Assembly: GCA_963780805.1 (NCBI GenBank)
Contig: CAWADP010000009.1
Coordinates: 1,302,001 to 1,366,000 of the forward strand
DNA: 64,000 bases
Source: JASHVB01 sp963780805
Lineage (GTDB): Bacteria; Pseudomonadota; Alphaproteobacteria; Acetobacterales; Acetobacteraceae
Direction of reading: 5' to 3'
In this document: one piece after another, positions 48,082-57,440 of the stretch
Layout of the letters: each line of letters starts with the position of its first letter
Numbering within the stretch: the stretch's first letter is position 1
The notes under the pieces: model-generated
The model's input: the letters and a program-made list of their open reading frames with translations, nothing else
What the model was told of the DNA's origin: nothing
Database searches by the model: none
Position numbers and translations under genes: made by a program

Positions 48082-48756
48082 TCAGGCGCTCGTCAGTTCG
48101 TCCCGGAGGGCGGCGAGGCGGCCCGTGATCGCCGCGCGCCTGCGCATCACGTCGATCTCGGCGACGCGATTGGTCGTTTCGACATCACCGCGAGCCAGGC
48201 CGACACCGCCGGCGCCCAGCAAGGCGCGCCGAAAAGCTTCTTCGGCGTTGTGGACGCGTTGCTCGATATCGTGCCGGACCCGTGTCGGACCGTCGCCACC
48301 CGACCTGGCGTCCCGCCGCGCGCCGAGGAAATCCGCCAGGGCCTGCTCCATCTCCGCCTTCCGTGCCGCGAGCGCGGCCACATTTTCGGCCAGACGGGTC
48401 GCTTCCTCCTGGGCGGCGGTCTGCACCGCCTCGAGTTTCCCCGCTTCTTCCTCGCACTCCAACTGCCTGGTCAGCGCCGCCTCGGCCAGGTCGGCGCGGT
48501 CGGCGCCGAGTGCGAAGCGCGCTCTGTCCTGAAGTTCCGCCGCCCTTTCCCGCAACATTTTCTGCTGCCGGGCCGCCAGAAGACGGCGGGACACGGCCTC
48601 CTCATGGTCGGCCCGCGCCAGATCGTTGGCGCGATCGATCTCGCGGATCGTCTCACGCATGACGCGCTCGCTCCCCGCGACTTCCATGCGATCGACGGCA
48701 TCCTGGACCGTCGATGAAAACAGGCGGGCGAGCCGCTTATGAATTGCCTCGGCCAT
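48082..48756 (-). CDS. PspA/IM30-like protein
   Basis: The 224-residue protein is almost wholly helical with long coiled-coil heptads: RVMRETIREIDRANDLARAD, EEAVSRRLLAARQQKMLRER and LAEAALTRQLECEEEAGKLE. This matches the PspA/Vipp1 pattern, in which the conserved first helix binds membranes. PspA proteins form oligomers that protect the inner membrane against stress. It is the first gene of a two-gene unit with the PH-like membrane protein and is divergent from lemA and the M48 peptidase. Confidence 0.7.
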   Translation of the reverse strand: MAEAIHKRLARLFSSTVQDAVDRMEVAGSERVMRETIREIDRANDLARADHEEAVSRRLLAARQQKMLRERAAELQDRARFALGADRADLAEAALTRQLECEEEAGKLEAVQTAAQEEATRLAENVAALAARKAEMEQALADFLGARRDARSGGDGPTRVRHDIEQRVHNAEEAFRRALLGAGGVGLARGDVETTNRVAEIDVMRRRAAITGRLAALRDELTSA

Positions 48757-49091
48757 GTGCTGTGGTTTCCTTCAGCTGGATAGCCTGGCGGTCAGGTTAG
48801 ACTCGGTTCAGTTTCAGTCCGGTTTCGCTGCGCGCCGCCAGTCATGGTCAGCCGCCGCGCGGCCCCGTTCAGCGTCCCGCCATTCAGACCGGAACACAGC
48901 CTCGGTGCACTGGAACAACCGACCCATGCTTTCGGCCGCACGGTCGGACAGGCGGTCCACCGATCGAAATTCGCGCCGCCCGAAGTGTAACGCTGTTGAC
49001 AGTGCCATCGAGGTTAGAAACCGGTCAGGCCGACGACAAACTATCCGTTGATGACGAACACGCATCGCATGACCGCGCCGGAGTGTGATCC
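48757..49091. other. Divergent intergenic region
   Basis: About 335 bases separate the divergent PspA-like and LemA genes. The stretch should hold both promoters; I see no obvious sigma-54 type element. No convincing coding frame is present. Confidence 0.4.
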
Positions 49092-49662
49092 ATGTCCCTC
49101 ATGTTATTGCTCGGGCTTTCATTGGTGGCTGCGATGGTCCTCGCCGGCTGGGTCATCCTCACGGCCGGCAACCGCCTTGCCTCCCTCAACGCGCGGTGCG
49201 AGACAGCTTTCGCCGACATCGACGTTCATTTGAAGCGCCGATACGATCTGATCCCTGGCCTGACGGAATGTGTCAGGGGTTTCGCCGCGCACGAAGCGCG
49301 CATCCTTGGCGAGGTGGTCGAGGCGCGCAAGGCCAGTCTGGCGATAGTGCCGGAAGCCCGCCAGCAGGTCGAGGCGACGTTTGGACGCAGGGTCGGCGCG
49401 GTCCTGTCGCTCGCCGAGAAATATCCGGACCTGGCCGCCTCGCCGCACTTCCGCGAACTTCGCCAGGAACTGGTCGCGACGGAAGAGCGCATCACGGCGT
49501 CCCGCAGATTCTACAATCTCGCGATTGGCGAGTACAACGCCACGCTGGCGCGATTTCCCGGTCGCCTCGTGGCCGCCCGCCGCCGCCTAGCGGAACGTCG
49601 TCCGTACCGACCTGGGCAGCGAGCGCATCGTGCTCGACGAGCCGGCCGCGATCCGTTTCTGA
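49092..49662 (+). CDS. LemA family protein (one frameshift in the given sequence)
   Basis: The protein starts with one membrane helix (LMLLLGLSLVAAMVLAGWVI) and then shows the LemA cytoplasmic or periplasmic four-helix domain: CETAFADIDVHLKRRYDLIP, then GFAAHEARILGEVVEAR, SRRFYNLAIGEYNATLARFPG. A +1 shift near 49600 moves the end (RTDLGSERIVLDEPAAIRF) into another frame, ending at the TGA at 49660. The reconstructed length is about 190 residues. LemA proteins commonly pair with HtpX/M48 peptidases, as here. Confidence 0.85.
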
Positions 49663-49690
49663 ATTTCCTCGCGCCAACGGCAAACCATCC

Positions 49691-51724
49691 ATGCGCGTGA
49701 ACGGACTGTTTGGCTGGGTCGAATACAACAACACCCGCTCGATCGCCCTGCTGTTGAGCTTCATTCTGTTGATGCAGCCGCTCGCGGCGATCACCTTGTT
49801 CGTGCCGCTGCTTTATGCCGACCCGACGCACGCGCCCTCGATACATTGGGCCGGCTATGCCGTTCGGTACGTGCCCATTGTCACGCTCGCCGCCGCGGCG
49901 CTGTTCGTCATGCAGATGTGGTGGCATCTGAAGATTGTCCGCCGGGAAACCGCATTCAGCTTCGTTGATAATGACGACGAACCCCGGTTGTGCGCGCTGG
50001 TCGAACCGCTGGCGATCGCGGCGGGCGTCCCCACGCCTTATGTCGGCGTCATCGACAGCCCGGCCATGAACGCGTTCGCCTGCGGCGTGAGCCGCAAAGC
50101 ATCTGTGGTCGTATTCACCCGTGGTATCGTCGATGGCCTTGACGACGACGAGTTGTCATCGGTGATCGCGCATGAGCTGGTGCACCTGCGTAATGGCGAC
50201 ACGCGCCTGATCGCGGCCGCCAACGTGTTTGTACGCATCAACGCGCTCATCGACGGATCCAGCGGCTGGAAGCCGCGGCGCTATCGGAATCTCATTCCTT
50301 TGCTGGTCCTGCCTGGCCTGTTCCTGGTCTATCTTGGTTTCGCGCTGCTTTCGCAACTGTGCCTGGGTTTGGGCTTCGCGTCGCGCCTGCTGATTTCGTC
50401 GGCACGTGAATTCATCGCCGACGCTGAAGCGGTTCGCCTGACGCAGCACCCTTCCGCTTTCGTATCGGCATTGCGGCGCATCGAGGGCAATGGCGCGCTT
50501 CCTGGCCTGAAATTCGAGCAGGACGCCATGATGTTCGAGGGCACGACGAAAGGCCGGCTGGCCACCCACCCGTCCATCATGGACCGCGTTCAGGCTATCG
50601 TGGCGACGACCGGCCAGATGGCGCTGGACGCGCGACCCCAACGGGACACGCGCGCCAGGACGGGCTTTCGTTCGGGCGGCTTTGGCCGCGCGGCCGGAGA
50701 GTCATGGAACAGGGACGCTCTGGAGCGGGCCGCCGCGGTCGGCGCCGCGCCGCGGGCGAGTGTCCTGAAGGCGTTTCGTCAGGCCGGCGGCGACCGCCTC
50801 ATCCTTGGCCTGCGCTGGGACGTCGCGCTTGCCATGTTGGCGACGTTCGTGACCGCCATGGTGATTCATCATGGCGACATCCAGGGCGGATTGGGCCCGC
50901 TGGGGCAGGTGCTCTGGCGTCCCGAGCTCCTGGCCTCGCTGCGGGACAAGGTCCAGGGCTGCGATACCGGGTTTGCGCGAGGTCCGCACGGCCAGAACGC
51001 GCCGACCGATGCGTGCGACAGCCTCGTCGCGTTCCTCACCACCAATAAAACCCGGGGCGGCGACACCACGCGAGGCATGCGGCTGCTGAGCGATTCCGAA
51101 ATGGCGATGGGGAGCCAGGGCGGACTTTCCCGGCGATCCTTGTCTCATGGCGGTTTCATGATCACGCGAAGAGGCGAAGCACCCCCGACGGATCTTCGCG
51201 CGACCGATCTGATGCCGTCTTATCCATTACCGGTGCACGAGGTCTGGCTTCGGCTGACCCACGGCAACATCGCCCCGTTTCTGCGCGCGCTCCAGTGCGG
51301 CATCCTGGTGCACGCTCATGTCGGTGGCGTTATCGACCAGACCGTGACATGGTCGATCATGAGCGATACGGTCGAGCAACTCCGGTTGACCGCGACACTC
51401 ACCGCCGACGGCGCAGAGGCGACGCGGGTCTCGCTCGCCATCGCGGATTCTGAAACAGCGGTCTCCGTGTCGGACAGCAGGCCGTCGAGCGGGCCGCCTT
51501 ACCCCGTGATGTTCCGTCCAGCGCTCAGTCCGCCGGTGCGCCCGTTCTTCGCGGAGGCCATCAACGCGATTCTGGCAGGCCGTTCGTTCCAGACCAGCCG
51601 CGTCAATTCTCCTCCGGCGCTGGAACCGGGTGCGAAAATGACCGCCGAGATCTGCGCCTCGCAGCGGGGCCGATTGGGCGGCGGGGGGCGTTTCAGCATC
51701 AACGACAGGCCCCTCCGGCCATGA
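49691..51724 (+). CDS. M48-family membrane metalloprotease with a long C-terminal extension
   Basis: The N-terminal 330 residues have two membrane helices, the catalytic zinc site HELVH (residues 161-165, in SSVIAHELVHLRNGD), a second pair of helices and EFIADAEAVRLTQ with the third ligand. This is the HtpX/Ste24 layout. The remaining 340 residues contain one more membrane helix (VALAMLATFVTAMVIHHG) and a periplasmic or cytoplasmic domain of unknown type. The gene follows lemA after 28 bases and overlaps the next gene (ATGA at 51721-51724). Quality control of membrane proteins is the probable role. Confidence 0.85.
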   Translation: MRVNGLFGWVEYNNTRSIALLLSFILLMQPLAAITLFVPLLYADPTHAPSIHWAGYAVRYVPIVTLAAAALFVMQMWWHLKIVRRETAFSFVDNDDEPRLCALVEPLAIAAGVPTPYVGVIDSPAMNAFACGVSRKASVVVFTRGIVDGLDDDELSSVIAHELVHLRNGDTRLIAAANVFVRINALIDGSSGWKPRRYRNLIPLLVLPGLFLVYLGFALLSQLCLGLGFASRLLISSAREFIADAEAVRLTQHPSAFVSALRRIEGNGALPGLKFEQDAMMFEGTTKGRLATHPSIMDRVQAIVATTGQMALDARPQRDTRARTGFRSGGFGRAAGESWNRDALERAAAVGAAPRASVLKAFRQAGGDRLILGLRWDVALAMLATFVTAMVIHHGDIQGGLGPLGQVLWRPELLASLRDKVQGCDTGFARGPHGQNAPTDACDSLVAFLTTNKTRGGDTTRGMRLLSDSEMAMGSQGGLSRRSLSHGGFMITRRGEAPPTDLRATDLMPSYPLPVHEVWLRLTHGNIAPFLRALQCGILVHAHVGGVIDQTVTWSIMSDTVEQLRLTATLTADGAEATRVSLAIADSETAVSVSDSRPSSGPPYPVMFRPALSPPVRPFFAEAINAILAGRSFQTSRVNSPPALEPGAKMTAEICASQRGRLGGGGRFSINDRPLRP

Positions 51725-52449
51725 TGTCGCTTTTCGACTTCTCGGTGGCGCCGTTCAGCAGAACGAAATTCGCCGCCACCATGCTGGGACTCGCGGCCAT
51801 CACGCTCGCGGCACTCATATCGGTCGGCCCGCGCGCGGCCGCACCGAAGCAGGATGGCCCGCACGCGGCCGCACCGAAGCAGGACGGCCCGGCGACGCAA
51901 GGCGCCGTGTTCGATCTGCTGCGGTTTGGCACGTCGTCCGATGAGGTTCTGGATGATTTGCCCGCGATCGGCATCCCCTGGTTCATGCGCGCCGCCGGCG
52001 TGACGGCCCAGGCCGGCGTGAGCGATCCGGGTCAGTTGGTCACGACGCTGATCTGGAACGGCAAGAATGTCGGCCGCTTTATCGAACGTGTGGAGCCGAT
52101 CGACGAAGATCGCACGCGTCTCTGGCTCGCCTTTGAACCGGACGAAATGGCACTGGCACGTCGCCTCGCCTCGCCCATCGACAGCAAGCTTGATCCGGTG
52201 ACGCTGTTGCGCGTTACGATGACGGAACATGTGCGCTCCAGCATGGCCGGCGACAGTTTCCGATCGGGCGTGCTGCAGCCTGTCTCGCCTCGAAACAGGC
52301 TGGACGCGGCCGCCAGTGCGCTGAGGGGCGAGCAGCGCCTCGATACGGACAGTTTTCCGCTAACGCCTGGCGAGATCGAGGCGGCTGGCATACGCCGGGC
52401 CTATCGTTACGAGGCGAAACGCGCCGGCGCAGCCGCGCCGAACCCCTGA
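51721..52449 (+). CDS. Hypothetical membrane-anchored protein
   Basis: The 242-residue protein has one N-terminal membrane helix (FAATMLGLAAITLAALISVG) and then a tandem repeat, PKQDGPHAAA, from a perfect 30-bp DNA duplication at about 51830-51890. The rest is a soluble domain with LIWNGKNVGRFIERVEPIDE and FEPDEMALARRLASPID. No family is recognised. Its start overlaps the stop of the M48 gene, so it is cotranslated and possibly a partner of the peptidase. Confidence 0.6.
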   Translation: MMSLFDFSVAPFSRTKFAATMLGLAAITLAALISVGPRAAAPKQDGPHAAAPKQDGPATQGAVFDLLRFGTSSDEVLDDLPAIGIPWFMRAAGVTAQAGVSDPGQLVTTLIWNGKNVGRFIERVEPIDEDRTRLWLAFEPDEMALARRLASPIDSKLDPVTLLRVTMTEHVRSSMAGDSFRSGVLQPVSPRNRLDAAASALRGEQRLDTDSFPLTPGEIEAAGIRRAYRYEAKRAGAAAPNP

Positions 52450-52564
52450 ACAATGTGCGGTGACGTCGCGTATCGCCGTCAGATCGGGACTCCCCTCCCC
52501 GAGCCGGTCACACTCGGATTGCTCGCCGCCGCGGTCGGTGCGTCAGGGTTCGCGCGCGCATGGG

Positions 52565-52671
52565 CGGGCGGAAAAGCGGTCGCCGGCGCGATCCCGTTCC
52601 TGACCTCCGACGATGCGTCTTACGTCACCGACGCGCTGCTGTTCGTGGACGGCGGCATGACAGCGATGTGA
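52565..52671 (+). pseudogene. SDR 3'-end fragment 1
   Basis: The sequence encodes AIPFLTSDDASYVTDALLFV followed by DGGMTAM and a TGA. It is the last roughly 35 residues of the SDR at 46177-46944. The match begins abruptly near gcggtcgccg; upstream is unrelated sequence (52450-52564). It lies between the M48 set and the Uma2 duplication. Confidence 0.9.
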
Positions 52672-52803
52672 GGCTTGCCGACGCGCAGATTGCCCGCTCA
52701 CCCTCGGCACATTAGGCTACCGGCCCGCGGCGATGATGACCGCAGATGCATCGAATGCCCCTGCTCATTACAAGCGCTTGCCGCCATAGAGGGTCGCAAA
52801 GTC

Positions 52804-53379
52804 ATGCCGGTCGCCGCTCGACAGATCGATTGGGAGGCATGGAGCCAGAGCCGGTTCCTTGCCTGGGCAGAGACCCAACCGGAAGGCGGCCGATACGAGT
52901 TCGACGGTTTCCGGCCAGTCGCGATGGCCCCAGCCACCGTCGGCCACAACCGGATTGGCCGCAACATTCGGGCCCCAGCTTGCCGGCGGGCGCGCCATGC
53001 GACACTTATGGGCCGCAGGATGCGATCGAAACAGTTGGGGGCGCCCTGCGAGAGCCGGACGCGTTCATCGCATGTTCCAGGCCGCACCGGAACGCGGTCG
53101 CCGTGCCGGCGCCGATCATCGTATTTGAGGTCGTCTCGCCAGGCCGGGGTAATCGGCGACGGGACGAGGAGAAGGTCGATGAGTACCGAATCGGTGCCCT
53201 CGATACTCCGCTATGTTGTCGTTGAATCCGAGAGTCGATCATTCCGGGCGTTCTGGCGCGAACCTGGTGAGCAGGCGTGGCACCGGGACGCTGCCGACAC
53301 GGCCGGACCGATTCGCCTGCCAGAATTCGGCATCGAGCTTTCACTCGACGACGTTTATTCCGGGGTCGACTTCGATTGA
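52804..53379 (+). pseudogene. Uma2-family putative endonuclease, copy A, with a scrambled middle
   Basis: The first 58 residues (MPVAARQIDWEAWSQSRFLA, GGRYEFDGFRPVAMAPATVG) and the last 66 match the intact homologue at 58042. Between them a 10-bp deletion near 52970 and a one-base insertion near 53190 change the frame for about 70 residues. This destroys the PD-(D/E)xK core, including the expected FEVVSPGRG segment. The ends remain in the same frame. It is probably inactive. Confidence 0.8.
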
Positions 53380-53419
53380 GGCTGGCGCCTCTTGCCGGCT
53401 GGTCGGACTTCGGTTCGGA

Positions 53420-53963
53420 TCAACCCACGCCCGAGCGGCGGTACAACACACCGAGTGGCACGTTCAATCCGATGCTGGTGAGCGTGAAAGCCCCGTGCGT
53501 GATCGGCGTGACATCATCTGGCCACGAACCATCGGCGCTGCGCAGCAACACATCGACCCGCACCTACGCGGTGTAGATGACCAGGATTTCCCGCACACTG
53601 TCGATCAGCATGTGCGCCCGGATGTTCCGCCAGGTTTCCGCGTGATTGGACGGCGAGAGAATCTCGATCGCCAGGGCGGGATGATGCAACGCTGCGGGGT
53701 CCGTGTCGCTCTCGGAGCAGGTGACAGCGACATCGGGAATGTAGAAGTTCCGGCTGGCCTGAAACGCCGGGACGACGCCCGGGTTGGTCAGGGCGACGCA
53801 AGGCTGTCGGTGGCGTTCAGGTGGCTGTCGATCAGCCCGGCGATCACGGCCTGGAGCCGCCCGTGCGCCCGCGCGGCCGGCGCCATCGCCACCAGCACCC
53901 CATCGATCAATTGCCAGCGCCCGGACCCGGGGCATCCCAGGCAAGGAACTCCTCAAGCGTCAT
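53420..53963 (-). pseudogene. Uma2-family putative endonuclease, minus strand, copy A, with multiple lesions
   Basis: The start MTLEEFLAWDAPGPG is followed by a one-base loss near 53925, another near 53808, and a premature TAG after the IYTA segment near 53574. The nuclease motifs survive in pieces (IPDVAV, LAIEILSPSNHAETW). The second copy at 58667-59204 lacks the premature stop but has its own deletion, so neither is intact. Confidence 0.8.
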
Positions 53964-54111
53964 CTGATCAGGCGCGGTCAGAGCGGTACCCATCCTGCCA
54001 GCGTACCACGGGAGCGGAGCGGAAACCACCGGTGGCCGACGATCGAGTGCCGGCCCTCTCCCGCCCAATCTTCCCTACCCCCGCGCATTTGGCCTGTAGG
54101 GCTAAAGGCGG

Positions 54112-55215
54112 TCATGCGAAATCTAGGGCGAGGCCGGCGTCTGGATAGGTACCTCTGCGTCGCTTCGGAGGCGGATTGACGGGGATCAGGCGACCCGCAC
54201 CTTCCATCTCCCGCAGCACAGACTTGTAGTGTCCCGCATGAAATGCTGTATCCGCGAGCACAAAAAGTTCAACATCGCCAACAGTGGCGCGCGTTCTGGA
54301 GAATTGCGTCTCAATCATGCGCCGCAACAGACTCGTATCCGGTTGCGGCTCGAACAGAACCTGCTGGTCAAAATTCGTGGCGTCGGAGAAGCGAACACCG
54401 CCAGCTGGATCGATGCGCCACATAGCCTCCTTCATTTTTCGCAAACCGAGAAGGTTTCGCGTCGCAAAGAAAAGAAAGTAGTCGCTTGCTCCCCGATCGT
54501 TCCGCATTTCAAATGATCGAACATACCGCGCGCCGGCTGCGCTGCGTAGCTGGTCCCGATAGAGGTCATGCAAGAAGCTCTTGCGGGCGTGACCGGATCG
54601 GTCATCTGCTCTGCGCCAATCCGGGCAACCGAACAGCGCGTCGAAATTCTCTGGCTGATCCTTGTGACCCAGGAAACGGTTGATTTCCTCGAACATAAAA
54701 TTGAGCAGCAGCTCGGTGCTTTGCCTCTTCATCAGATCGGCCATGATGCGCATTGGTATACCTGTCCACCCGAAAGGGTCAACGAGGGCAAACGCAGGCG
54801 CCCCGGCAAGTTGCGCAAGGCGAGGAGCGATAGCTTGATCGTAGGCATCCTCGAAGGATTTGGGATGTATGGTGATCGATGTGCCTGATAAGATCAGGCC
54901 CCGGCCCCGTAATGCCTCTATGTTAGCGTTAAGCGCTTCAACGGTGCGTCTGTCGCGCTCGACGAAATGGAACTCGAAGGCCGACTGAAGTTTCTGGCCG
55001 TGTGCCGCAAGGGTTTTGAGCGCGACGATCGGCGAACCGTCCTCCCCGCCTGAGTAGCGTCCCGGCCCTGCGAACCCGTCAATGTAAACCACGCGGGAAA
55101 AGCCACCGCGGCTCAAAATGGCGAACCATGGCTCGAGATATGCGCCCAAAAGGCCGAGCTTCGCAGCTGTGTGCGGGACTAAAGGCCAGCTCGCCGCTGT
55201 ACGGGGATCTGACAA
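54112..55215 (-). CDS. tcmP: Three-Cys-motif partner protein TcmP
   Basis: The 367-residue protein matches the TcmP family, whose genes sit beside three-Cys-motif (DUF5131, Gp37/Gp68-like) genes. It begins with SDPRTAASWPLVPHTAAKLG and has VVYIDGFAGPGRYSGGEDGS, a methyltransferase-like motif, then FHFVERDRRTVEALNANIEA, FALVDPFGWTGIPM and LLLNFMFEEINRFL. The Rossmann-like GxGxG and DPFG features suggest binding of S-adenosylmethionine or a nucleotide. It follows the DUF5131 gene after 12 bases. The biochemical role is not established. Confidence 0.88.
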   Translation of the reverse strand: MSDPRTAASWPLVPHTAAKLGLLGAYLEPWFAILSRGGFSRVVYIDGFAGPGRYSGGEDGSPIVALKTLAAHGQKLQSAFEFHFVERDRRTVEALNANIEALRGRGLILSGTSITIHPKSFEDAYDQAIAPRLAQLAGAPAFALVDPFGWTGIPMRIMADLMKRQSTELLLNFMFEEINRFLGHKDQPENFDALFGCPDWRRADDRSGHARKSFLHDLYRDQLRSAAGARYVRSFEMRNDRGASDYFLFFATRNLLGLRKMKEAMWRIDPAGGVRFSDATNFDQQVLFEPQPDTSLLRRMIETQFSRTRATVGDVELFVLADTAFHAGHYKSVLREMEGAGRLIPVNPPPKRRRGTYPDAGLALDFA

Positions 55216-55227
55216 AGTGGCGGCTGT

Positions 55228-55977
55228 CTATGCAGCTGCCGCAGGTTTTAGCGCGAGGTGTTCGGGAAACTCGTTCCATTCGCGGTCGTCCAGCTCCCGG
55301 CCGCCAATCTTTGGCCGCGTACCACCCCATTGCTTAAAAAAGAAGGCAACGCCCTGGCGAATGCATTGATCACGCACCTGCCGTGCCCATTCGATCTCCA
55401 TCCGTCGTGCGCCCGGTCCACTCTCACCGCCGACGATGACCCAGTCGATACCTGTGAGGTCGAGTTGCCCTAGTGGGCCTAACAGAGGCTCAAGTGACAG
55501 GAACCGCATCGATGCCGGGGCATCCTGGAGATGAGCTAGTCGGGACTTGGCTTGCGCGTCCTCGATGGAGACGCCGCACCAGATATGTCGCGGTCCGCGT
55601 CCTGTGCCGTACCGCTCCCGTAGATATTTGCGCATCAACGAACTGCGTTTAGTCAGTAACTGAAACACGTGCCAGTCTGCGCGCTCCATGGTGCTAAATA
55701 CGCTGTTTATGAAGTGGCGAGGAACCTCTTTTTGGAAAAGGTCACTCATTGAATTGACGAAAATCATGCGCGGCCTGCGCCAATTCAGCGGCTGCTCGAT
55801 TCGCTCCGGCCGGAGCGTCAGATCGAAGCCGGAGGAGAAGGGGTGGTCAGGGACGCCGCGAAACCGCTCCGAAAAGCGCTCAGCGTAGCAATTGTCGCAG
55901 CCACGGCTGATCTTCGTGCAGCCCGTGACCGGGTTCCAAGTCGCGTCAGCCCACTCGATTGCGCTACCATCCGCCAC
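55228..55977 (-). CDS. Three-Cys-motif (DUF5131, phage Gp37/Gp68-like) protein
   Basis: The 249-residue protein begins SAIEWADATWNPVTGC and carries the family signature CTKISRGCDNCYAE, which is C-x6-C-x2-C. It is followed by RPRMIFVNSMSDLFQKEVPR, HVFQLLTKRSSLMRKYLRER, IWCGVSIEDAQAK, LSLEPLLGPL and WVIVGGESGPGARRM. Family members look like radical-SAM-related proteins but are biochemically uncharacterised. It is the first gene of the pair with tcmP. It lies in a cassette bounded by duplicated SDR 3' ends. Confidence 0.9.
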   Translation of the reverse strand: MADGSAIEWADATWNPVTGCTKISRGCDNCYAERFSERFRGVPDHPFSSGFDLTLRPERIEQPLNWRRPRMIFVNSMSDLFQKEVPRHFINSVFSTMERADWHVFQLLTKRSSLMRKYLRERYGTGRGPRHIWCGVSIEDAQAKSRLAHLQDAPASMRFLSLEPLLGPLGQLDLTGIDWVIVGGESGPGARRMEIEWARQVRDQCIRQGVAFFFKQWGGTRPKIGGRELDDREWNEFPEHLALKPAAAA

Positions 55978-56230
55978 TTTTCACCTCGAACATAAATAGA
56001 ACTTTACAGGACCTTGGATTCCTTAGCAACTACAGCCTGACCACTCATCCTGGCCAGGAGCGTGGCTGCCGCTTGGCGTCCGCTCCCCACCCACTTTCTG
56101 CCGTTCGATGGGCGCAGAGCGCAAGGCTATGACAGCAGTGGGTGGAACACCTCGCCCGCTTGCAACCTATCCAGGAGCTACGGCGGCCAGTCGGCTGCAA
56201 CTCAGGTCAGTATGAGTTCATGCTCCACTA

Positions 56231-56720
56231 TCAACCCGCCCCGCCCCAGACCTTCAGCTCGGCCGGACAGATCGTGCTGCCCTTATACCACAGCCCCGGA
56301 ATGCGATCGGACACCAAATGCAACGGCCCGTTGAGATCGACGATCTCGGCCCCCCTGCGCGACGAGCAGCGCGGGCGCGATCCCAAGCGACGTGCCGATC
56401 ATGCCGCCGACCATGATCCGCAAGCCCCGCCGCTTCGCAACGGCGGCCAGCGCGGGCGCCTCGGTCAGCCCGCCCGCCTTGTCCAGCTTGATATTGATCG
56501 CCGCGTATTTCCCGTCGAGCCGGTCGAGATCGGCACGCGTCCGGCAGGATTCGTCGGCGCAGATCGGGATCGCATGCTCCAACCGCGCCAGCGCGTCATC
56601 AGCGTCGGCCGGCAGCGCCGGCATGAACGCGCAAAGCTGGGCATAATTCCAGCTCTCATTGGCATCGACGATGAGACGCGACGCCGGCACCGCTTGCCGC
56701 CCCGCCCGCACGTGTTCCGG
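56231..56720 (-). pseudogene. 3' fragment of a dipeptide epimerase (enolase superfamily), copy 1
   Basis: The minus strand encodes LIVDANESWNYAQLCAFMPA, ICADESCRTRADLDRLDG, AINIKLDKAGGLTEAPALAA, MVGGMIGTSLGIAPALLVAQ and a KVWGGAG ending. These are the metal ligands (Asp, Glu) and catalytic Lys (KLDK) of L-Ala-D/L-Glu epimerase type enzymes (DgcA/YcjG). The first half of the gene is missing: similarity stops at the junction with the SDR fragment near 56720. A run of six C near 56358 shifts the frame by one, and an in-frame segment after FMPAL is absent compared with copy 2. Confidence 0.8.
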
Positions 56721-56723
56721 GCA

Positions 56724-56873
56724 GTACAACGCCAAGGCCGCACAAGGCACCATGCTGAAGCGCCCGGGCAGGGCCGAGGAGGTCGCCGCCGCGATCCTGT
56801 TCTTGGCCTCCGACATGCGTCTTACGTCACCGGGGCGCTGTTGTTCGTGGACGGCGGTATGACGGCGATGTGA
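56724..56873 (+). pseudogene. SDR 3'-end fragment 2
   Basis: The sequence encodes QYNAKAAQGTMLKRPGRAEE, VAAAILFLASD and, after a one-base loss, ASYVTGALLFVDGGMTAM with a TGA. It corresponds to the last 50 residues of the SDR at 46177. It joins head to head with the dipeptide epimerase fragment. Downstream, gccggcggtcacagtccg is also found downstream of fragment 4. Confidence 0.9.
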
Positions 56874-57048
56874 TGGATAGTCAGCCGGCGGTCACAGTCC
56901 GGCGGTCTTCTTCGGGGTGTTTGGTTTCGGCCACCTCTAGACTGTGTCGCTCGCCGCCGGCGACCTGGTCATGCAAGAAGCACCACACCCTGGAGAGAGC
57001 CTCCGGATTGCGCGTCACCTGTACAGTCTGGCTCGGCAGTCCGGCCGG

Positions 57049-57435
57049 TCAGCCGGCCAGGTAGTCGGCAGGCCCGACAATGGGAATTCCGCGCCACGGA
57101 TGAAGCACCAACAGATCCTGATCGCCTGATACGATCGTGGCAGCCTGAGCTACCAGCGCAAGTTCGAGATACATGTCGTCGTCCGGGTCGCGACAATCTG
57201 CCACCCGCACGACGGGTAGGAGCCACTCGGTTCCTGAAAGCAACTGATCCAGCAGTTCGGCGCGAAGCGCGGGATCCACAAACCGAGCCAGCGTCGGGCG
57301 ATGCAGAACTTCATCTACTTCATCGAACACCGCTTGTGACATCGCCAGCCGATCGGTGGTACGAGCCAGATCGAACGCTCGGTACGGAACGCCGCCGGCG
57401 TTCATCGCCGCGCTGACGAACACCGAAGCGTCCAT
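57049..57435 (-). CDS. PIN-domain toxin
   Basis: The 128-residue protein has the COG1569-type PIN order: an early Asp in VMDASVFVSA, a Glu in AVFDEVDEVLHRP, and the acidic group DPDDDMYLELAL near residue 86, then GDQDLL. These are the acidic active-site residues of a Mg-dependent ribonuclease. The antitoxin gene precedes it by five bases on the same strand. Both lie between SDR fragments 2 and 3. Confidence 0.82.
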   Translation of the reverse strand: MDASVFVSAAMNAGGVPYRAFDLARTTDRLAMSQAVFDEVDEVLHRPTLARFVDPALRAELLDQLLSGTEWLLPVVRVADCRDPDDDMYLELALVAQAATIVSGDQDLLVLHPWRGIPIVGPADYLAG

Positions 57436-57440
57436 GACGA

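Larger units (their letters stand above)
52676..54049. repeat. 1.37-kb direct repeat, copy A
   Basis: This unit matches 57914-59290 base for base apart from scattered substitutions and a few small insertions or deletions. It contains a plus-strand and a minus-strand Uma2-type gene arranged tail to tail. Both boundaries are sharp: tgccgac on the left, directly after an SDR 3' fragment in both copies, and gacgatcgagtg on the right. Confidence 0.9.

Noticed and set aside
48814..49065. Small minus-strand ORF in the PspA/LemA divergent region
   Set aside because: Arg-rich, no ribosome binding site, and located where promoters are expected.
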